DNA from: JAEUMD01 sp964559355
GTDB taxonomy: Bacteria; Pseudomonadota; Alphaproteobacteria; Rhizobiales; Hyphomicrobiaceae
DNA length: 64,000 bases
Direction of reading: 5' to 3'
Assembly (NCBI GenBank): GCA_964559355.1
Contig: CAZLHQ010000001.1
Span: forward strand, 66,298 to 130,297
The position numbers and the translations under genes were made by a program. This document shows, piece after piece, positions 60,105 to 64,000 of this stretch. Position 1 is the first letter of the stretch. Every line of letters begins with the position of its first letter. A model generated the notes under the pieces. It was not told where the DNA came from. It saw only the letters and a program-made list of their open reading frames with translations, and did not search any database.

Positions 60105-61556
60105 ATGCCGAAGGGTCTCAATGGAATTGTGCATCCGCCCGTCGAGGATGTCTTCGAGGCCGCACCCACTGACACCGCCGTGCCGATACATCTCGTGCGT
60201 TCGGCCGATGGCGTGTCGGCAGTGCCCGGTTTGGATAGCCGCAGTCGCGCATGGTTGGAAGCAAGCGGCTTTCAAAGCTCTACTTCGCGCAAGCAAGCGC
60301 TGGTCCCTGGCGCGGACGGGTCCATCTCGGCGGTGGCGTTAAGCGTCGGCAATGGTCGCTCGGGCGATCCATGCGGCCCGTCCGAATTGTTGGTCGGTCA
60401 ATTGGCAAGCTCGGTGCCGGCTGGCATTTACAAGCTGGAGAATGAGGAAGCCGACATCACCTTGGCAGCCATAGCCTGGGGTTTGGGTGCGTATCGATTC
60501 CGCCGCTACAAGACCGCGGCTGCCGCCGACAAGGCCGCCCGGCTGGTGGTACCGAAATCCGTCGATGCGAGATCGGTGAAGTCCATCGTCGAGGCGATAT
60601 GGCTCGGCCGCGATCTCATCAACACACCCGCATCGGACCTGGGGCCGGAGGAACTCGAACAAGAGGTGCGGGAGCTTGCAGCGCGCCATGGCGCTGAGGT
60701 CGCCGTAACCAGCGGCGAAGCGCTCTTGGCGCAGAATTTTCCGATGATCCATGCCGTTGGCCGGGCCAGCTCGCGCGCACCCCGTCTGATAGACCTCACG
60801 TGGTCGAAGCCCGACTGCCGCGCCGACGCGCCGCGCGTGACGCTGGTCGGCAAAGGCATTTGCTTTGATACCGGCGGGCTCGACATCAAGCCTTCGTCGG
60901 GCATGCTGCTGATGAAGAAGGACATGGGCGGAGCGGCAACCGCAATGGCGCTCGGTCATATGATCATGGCGCACGGCCTGGATGTTCGCCTGCGCATTCT
61001 CATTCCTGCTGCGGAAAACTCGATCTCCGGCGATGCGTTCCGGCCAAGCGACGTGTTGGTAAGTCGCGCAGGCCTCATGGTCGAGGTCGGCAACACCGAT
61101 GCGGAGGGTCGCCTGGTTCTGGCCGATGCGTTATCGCTGGCGGATGAGGAATCGCCTGACACGCTGCTGTGTTTTGCCACGCTGACGGGGGCTTGCCGCG
61201 TTGCATTGGGGGCTGAGCTTCCGGGCCTGTTCTGTGATGACGATGCTCTTGCCCGCGACGTGGAGGCGGCGGGTCTTGCGATCGGCGATCCTCTATGGCG
61301 ATTGCCGATGTGGCCGGGATATGATCGCAATCTCGATAGCGATGTTGCCGATCTCGGCAACGTCTCGGATGGCCCATTCGCCGGCGCCATAACCGCAGCG
61401 CTATTCCTGAAGCGCTTCGTGCGCAAGGCGCGGCAGTTCGCTCACGTCGATCTTTATGGATGGCGGCCCGCAGCGCGCCCACTCGGTCCCAAGGGTGGCG
61501 AGCCACAGTCGGCGCGGGCAATGTTTCGCGTCCTGAGTGCGCGCTACGGAGGTTGA
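60105..61556 (+). CDS. M17 leucyl aminopeptidase family protein
   Basis: 483 residues. The C-terminal catalytic domain has the family signatures VGKGICFDTGGLDIKPSSG (metal-binding Lys and Asp), MKKDMGGAATAMAL and NTDAEGRLVLADALSLAD, plus the active-site Lys/Arg positions. The N-terminal domain (about 1-160) is divergent from PepA, as is common in alphaproteobacterial members. GAGGGGG lies upstream of the ATG. It cleaves N-terminal residues from peptides in the cytoplasm. The NlpC/P60 gene follows after 4 bp, implying an operon. Confidence 0.9.
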   Translation: MPKGLNGIVHPPVEDVFEAAPTDTAVPIHLVRSADGVSAVPGLDSRSRAWLEASGFQSSTSRKQALVPGADGSISAVALSVGNGRSGDPCGPSELLVGQLASSVPAGIYKLENEEADITLAAIAWGLGAYRFRRYKTAAAADKAARLVVPKSVDARSVKSIVEAIWLGRDLINTPASDLGPEELEQEVRELAARHGAEVAVTSGEALLAQNFPMIHAVGRASSRAPRLIDLTWSKPDCRADAPRVTLVGKGICFDTGGLDIKPSSGMLLMKKDMGGAATAMALGHMIMAHGLDVRLRILIPAAENSISGDAFRPSDVLVSRAGLMVEVGNTDAEGRLVLADALSLADEESPDTLLCFATLTGACRVALGAELPGLFCDDDALARDVEAAGLAIGDPLWRLPMWPGYDRNLDSDVADLGNVSDGPFAGAITAALFLKRFVRKARQFAHVDLYGWRPAARPLGPKGGEPQSARAMFRVLSARYGG

Positions 61557-61560
61557 GGCA

Positions 61561-62466
61561 ATGTCGCGGGACGGTACGCCAGGGCAGCAGCCGATGGCAG
61601 CGGGCAAGCCGCTCGATCCGCGCCGGCATGCCTATCGCGCCGATCTGGCGGCGGCCGCATTGCGTGATCGCGTTGCCGCGCCGCGCTATGTGGAAGGCAG
61701 CTTGCATCAGGTGGTGTGGGCTGTAGCGCCAATGCGTTCGCGACCAGAAGCAGCAGCGCCGCTCGACACCGAAACGCTCTTTGGTGAACGTGTCACCATC
61801 TACGAAATGCGCGACGGCTGGGCATGGGGGCAACTCGAGCGCGATTCGTATGTTGGCTATCTGCCGGCCGCTGCCGTCTCGCGCGAGGTGCATGCGCCAA
61901 CTCACAAGGTGCGCGCGCTTGGAACGTTCGTCTATCCCGAGCCCAACATCAAGGCGCCGCCCATCATGCATTTGTCACTGGGTGCGGAACTTAGCGTTTC
62001 TGAAATTCGCGACGGATTTCACAAGTTGAAGGCAGGCGGCCATGTGGTGTCGCGCCATGTTGTGGAGACCGCGCGGCATGCGCGTGATTTCGTCGAGGTA
62101 GCAGAACGCTTCATCGGCACGCCCTACCTGTGGGGCGGGCGCACACGCATCGGTATAGACTGTTCGGGGCTCGTTCAGGTTTCGCTGGCCGCCGCAGGAA
62201 TCGCCGTCCCGCGCGACAGCGACATGCAGTGCGAGGAGATCGGCACGGCAATCGCGGTTCCCGCCGATCTGGAAGGTTTGCAACGCGGCGATCTCGTGTT
62301 CTGGAAGGGTCATGTCGGCATCATGCTCGATGGCGTCATGCTGCTGCATGCCAACGCACATCACATGGCGGTTGCGATCGAAACCTTGCAGCAGGCCGTC
62401 GAGCGCATTGCGCGCTCAGGTATCCCAATTTCAAGGATCCGGCGCTTGCCGGTATCGAGCATTTGA
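61561..62466 (+). CDS. NlpC/P60 family cysteine peptidase with bacterial SH3-like domains
   Basis: 301 residues. An N-terminal SH3b-like part (TETLFGERVTIYEMRDGWAW, GQLERDSYVGYLP) and a second one (VYPEPNIKAPPIMHLSLGAE) precede the NlpC/P60 domain. The catalytic Cys is in RIGIDCSGLVQVSLAAAG, the His in WKGHVGIMLDG and a third polar residue in LLHANAHHMAV. These enzymes usually cut the D-Glu/DAP link in cell-wall peptides. There is no signal peptide, so it may act on recycled peptides inside the cell, which would fit its operon with an aminopeptidase. GGAGG precedes the ATG by 9 bp. Confidence 0.88.
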   Translation: MSRDGTPGQQPMAAGKPLDPRRHAYRADLAAAALRDRVAAPRYVEGSLHQVVWAVAPMRSRPEAAAPLDTETLFGERVTIYEMRDGWAWGQLERDSYVGYLPAAAVSREVHAPTHKVRALGTFVYPEPNIKAPPIMHLSLGAELSVSEIRDGFHKLKAGGHVVSRHVVETARHARDFVEVAERFIGTPYLWGGRTRIGIDCSGLVQVSLAAAGIAVPRDSDMQCEEIGTAIAVPADLEGLQRGDLVFWKGHVGIMLDGVMLLHANAHHMAVAIETLQQAVERIARSGIPISRIRRLPVSSI

Positions 62467-62477
62467 GGAGAAGGACT

Positions 62478-62828
62478 ATGGCGGGATCGGGCGAGGGGTC
62501 GGGCGCGCGGCCTTTGACGACGTCTCAATTGAGCGAGCTGTGGAAGGCGGAGCGGCGTTCGCTGCGCATATATGCGGTTGCCGTGACGATACTGGCTGCG
62601 GCGCTGGGCTTGTCGCATCTGAATATCGCGCCGCCCGAGCTGCGCTACCTCATCCTGCTCGGCGCCTTGGGCTGTGTGGTGGCTGCCATTGCCGTGCACC
62701 TCGCCATTCGCTGTCCGCGTTGCAACGCGCGACTCGGCGCCCAGTCATTGATGCTGCCTGACAAATGCAAATCCTGCGGCGTCGAGATCGTGCATCCGCG
62801 CGGGCTCGACGGCGAGCTCGATGCGTGA
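62478..62828 (+). CDS. Small membrane protein with zinc ribbon
   Basis: 116 residues. Two hydrophobic helices (IYAVAVTILAAALGLSHL and YLILLGALGCVVAAIAVHLA) are followed by a C-terminal CPRCNARLG and CKSCGVEI pair, a likely four-Cys zinc site. GAGGAGAAGG sits before the ATG, 11 bp after the NlpC/P60 stop, so it is the third gene of that operon. No known function. Confidence 0.7.
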   Translation: MAGSGEGSGARPLTTSQLSELWKAERRSLRIYAVAVTILAAALGLSHLNIAPPELRYLILLGALGCVVAAIAVHLAIRCPRCNARLGAQSLMLPDKCKSCGVEIVHPRGLDGELDA

Positions 62829-62837
62829 GTGTGCTTA

Positions 62838-62964
62838 AGAGCCTGATCGTGTAGTACGGCAATCCTACCGTTCCCATCGAAGGCGTGTTTCCGTCGCTCG
62901 AGCAAGGATATCGCGCGAGCCTTCATTGACCGAAGACAGATGCACCCAGGTTGAACCCGTTCTA
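62838..62964 (+). repeat. Dispersed intergenic repeat, copy D (diverged)
   Basis: About 127 bp beginning AGAGCCTGATCGT, with TTCCCATCGAAGGCGTG and ending GTTGAACCCGTTCTA, in the same order and spacing as copies A and B but more diverged in the middle. It fills the gap between the convergent zinc-ribbon gene and the next hypothetical gene. Confidence 0.65.
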
Positions 62965-63429
62965 TTCGCGCTTGTAGGGCAGGAACGTTCGGTCCTCGGC
63001 CAGTACTTCGCTGGCGGCGTCAGACTGACGGGCTGACTGCAGATCGCGAGTTTGGCGCCAGACCTTGCCGCCGCCGAGATTGACGATTGTTTCGATTGTG
63101 ACAGGAATTCCGGTGGCGGACGTTACGATCATGCGTCGGATCACGTCACCGCGCGCGATGGCGCAGGCAAGCGGCACGAACATGTCGAGGTCATCAGTCG
63201 GCAAATCCTCGTAGCTCTCGCCTGCAATCATGATGTCATGCTTGCCGTCGGTTCGAAGCACCAGCTCGAACGGGCACGCGCCAGCCGCATTGGGCTCGGC
63301 TGCCAGGCTCCAATATGCGCTGCCGTCCGACTGAGTGACATGTGCGGCATCGCTGATTGTCGGCACCCAGTAGCGCAGCGCCGCGATTGCCGCCTGCAAT
63401 TGTGCCCGATACCGGTCATCGATGGTCAT
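62962..63429 (-). CDS. Hypothetical protein, 155 residues
   Basis: Soluble, mildly acidic protein with no motif I recognise. It has FELVLRTDGKHDIMIAGESY and YEDLPTDDLDMFVPLACAIA as regular secondary-structure-like blocks and a basic end. A very good ribosome site (GGAGGGGG) stands just before the ATG, and codon use is like the neighbouring genes, so it is probably real. Its stop lies at the end of repeat copy D. Confidence 0.65.
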   Translation of the reverse strand: MTIDDRYRAQLQAAIAALRYWVPTISDAAHVTQSDGSAYWSLAAEPNAAGACPFELVLRTDGKHDIMIAGESYEDLPTDDLDMFVPLACAIARGDVIRRMIVTSATGIPVTIETIVNLGGGKVWRQTRDLQSARQSDAASEVLAEDRTFLPYKRE

Positions 63430-63520
63430 GCCCCCTCCTTCGATCGGATGCGGCGTAATTATAGCGCTGCCTGCCGTCTCATGCGAATGACGCGCACCTC
63501 TGCGATCAGGTTATTCGCAT

Positions 63521-64000
63521 TCAACTGGCGTTGGCGCGCTCGACTGTGAGATTGAGCGCTGCTGCCAGCAATGAGCGCGTATAGTCGTCCTTGGGGGACG
63601 TAAAGATGTCGTGTGCCGGTCCCTCCTCGACGACCTTGCCGTTGCGCATGACGATTACATAATTGCACAGGGCCCGGACGACCTTCAGATCGTGGCTGAT
63701 GAAGAGATAGGCGAGGTCGTGTTTGTCCTGCAACTCGCGCAAGAGATCGACGATCTGCGCTTGCACGCTCATGTCGAGCGCACTGGTTGGCTCGTCGAGC
63801 ATGACGAACTTGGGTCCGAGGACCATGGCGCGCGCAATGGCGATGCGCTGGCGCTGGCCGCCTGAGAATTCGTGCGGGTAGCGGTCTTGGGCGTCTGCAT
63901 CGAGACCGACCTCGCGCAAGGCGTCGCCCACCCGCCCACGGCGCTGCGCATAATCGAGCTGCGGCTGCTGGATGAGCAGGCCCTCTTCGATGATCTGGCC
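63521..64000 (-). CDS. Peptide ABC transporter ATP-binding protein (C-terminal part)
   Basis: The last 160 codons of an ATPase; the rest lies beyond the right edge. The in-frame sequence runs to base 64000 without a start, beginning GQIIEEGLLIQQ. It has the ABC signature YPHEFSGGQRQRIAIARAM, Walker B LGPKFVMLDEPTSALDMS and the switch His in AYLFISHDLKVV. LVxRALCNYVIVMRNGKVVEEGP-type ends are usual for oligopeptide/dipeptide transporters, and the spacing fits the second ATPase domain of a YejF-like double protein. A short form starting at 63931 is only an internal codon. Confidence 0.88.
   Translation of the reverse strand, partial: GQIIEEGLLIQQPQLDYAQRRGRVGDALREVGLDADAQDRYPHEFSGGQRQRIAIARAMVLGPKFVMLDEPTSALDMSVQAQIVDLLRELQDKHDLAYLFISHDLKVVRALCNYVIVMRNGKVVEEGPAHDIFTSPKDDYTRSLLAAALNLTVERANAS

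Overview
This 64 kb window looks like chromosomal DNA of a GC-rich alphaproteobacterium, most likely a Hyphomicrobiales (Rhizobiales) methylotroph or alcohol oxidiser of the Hyphomicrobium type. The taxonomic guess rests on family content: a PodJ-like polar protein, a DUF6460 protein, a TIGR02186/TauE pair, a ligase-associated helicase/PdeM pair, an SSF-type hybrid histidine kinase with LuxR regulators, and a PQQ/lanthanide alcohol dehydrogenase module. No species can be named from sequence alone.

Region 1 (1-16.1 kb) is surface polysaccharide and secreted proteins. A minus-strand operon runs from about 10.1 kb to the left edge: a sulfotransferase/coiled-coil/GT4 fusion broken by an in-frame amber codon, a DPD-motif glycosyltransferase, a methyltransferase, a small sulfotransferase, the complete dTDP-rhamnose set (rmlC, rmlB, rmlD, rmlA), and a GT2 enzyme cut by the edge. 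Part of it (about 3.8-7.9 kb) is clearly AT-richer than the rest, suggesting acquisition. Plus-strand neighbours are a serralysin-like RTX metalloprotease and a DUF2793/peptidase S74 spike-like protein. A GDP-mannose synthesis gene (manC type) closes the region.

Region 2 (16.3-30 kb) is mostly housekeeping: DUF6460 protein, DNA-damage helicase and PdeM nuclease, TIGR02186/TauE pair, a large PodJ-like protein with Sel1 repeats, a secreted coiled-coil protein, a YjbQ-family enzyme, and a two-part Na+/monocarboxylate-type symporter. Region 3 (30.3-38.6 kb) holds a LuxR regulator convergent with a symporter-domain hybrid histidine kinase, mscL, tRNA-Gly(CCC), and a divergent succinate/malate-CoA ligase pair. 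A gene-poor 1.1 kb stretch follows, with a G-rich degenerate tandem repeat and a copy of a dispersed repeat.

Region 4 (39.7-50.3 kb) has the ATP-grasp / alpha-E / transglutaminase operon, a GtrB-HpnK-GtrA lipid-linked sugar operon, UDP-glucose dehydrogenase, an HlyC-like acyltransferase homologue and the helicase HrpB. Region 5 (50.3-58.6 kb) is a compact quinoprotein module: CXXCW protein and beta-propeller on the minus strand; cytochrome c-550, MoxJ-like binding protein, SoxYZ-like carrier, zinc metallohydrolase, lanthanide-type PQQ alcohol dehydrogenase and a LuxR regulator on the plus strand. The LuxR regulator resembles the one at 30.3 kb, so the kinase at 31-34.6 kb may control both loci. 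Region 6 (58.8-64 kb) has a TPR lipoprotein, an M17 aminopeptidase, an NlpC/P60 enzyme, small unknowns and the end of a peptide ABC transporter ATPase.

Three full copies (about 125 bp) and one half copy of an intergenic repeat with inverted-repeat structure are scattered over the window. No CRISPR array, integrase or insertion sequence was seen.
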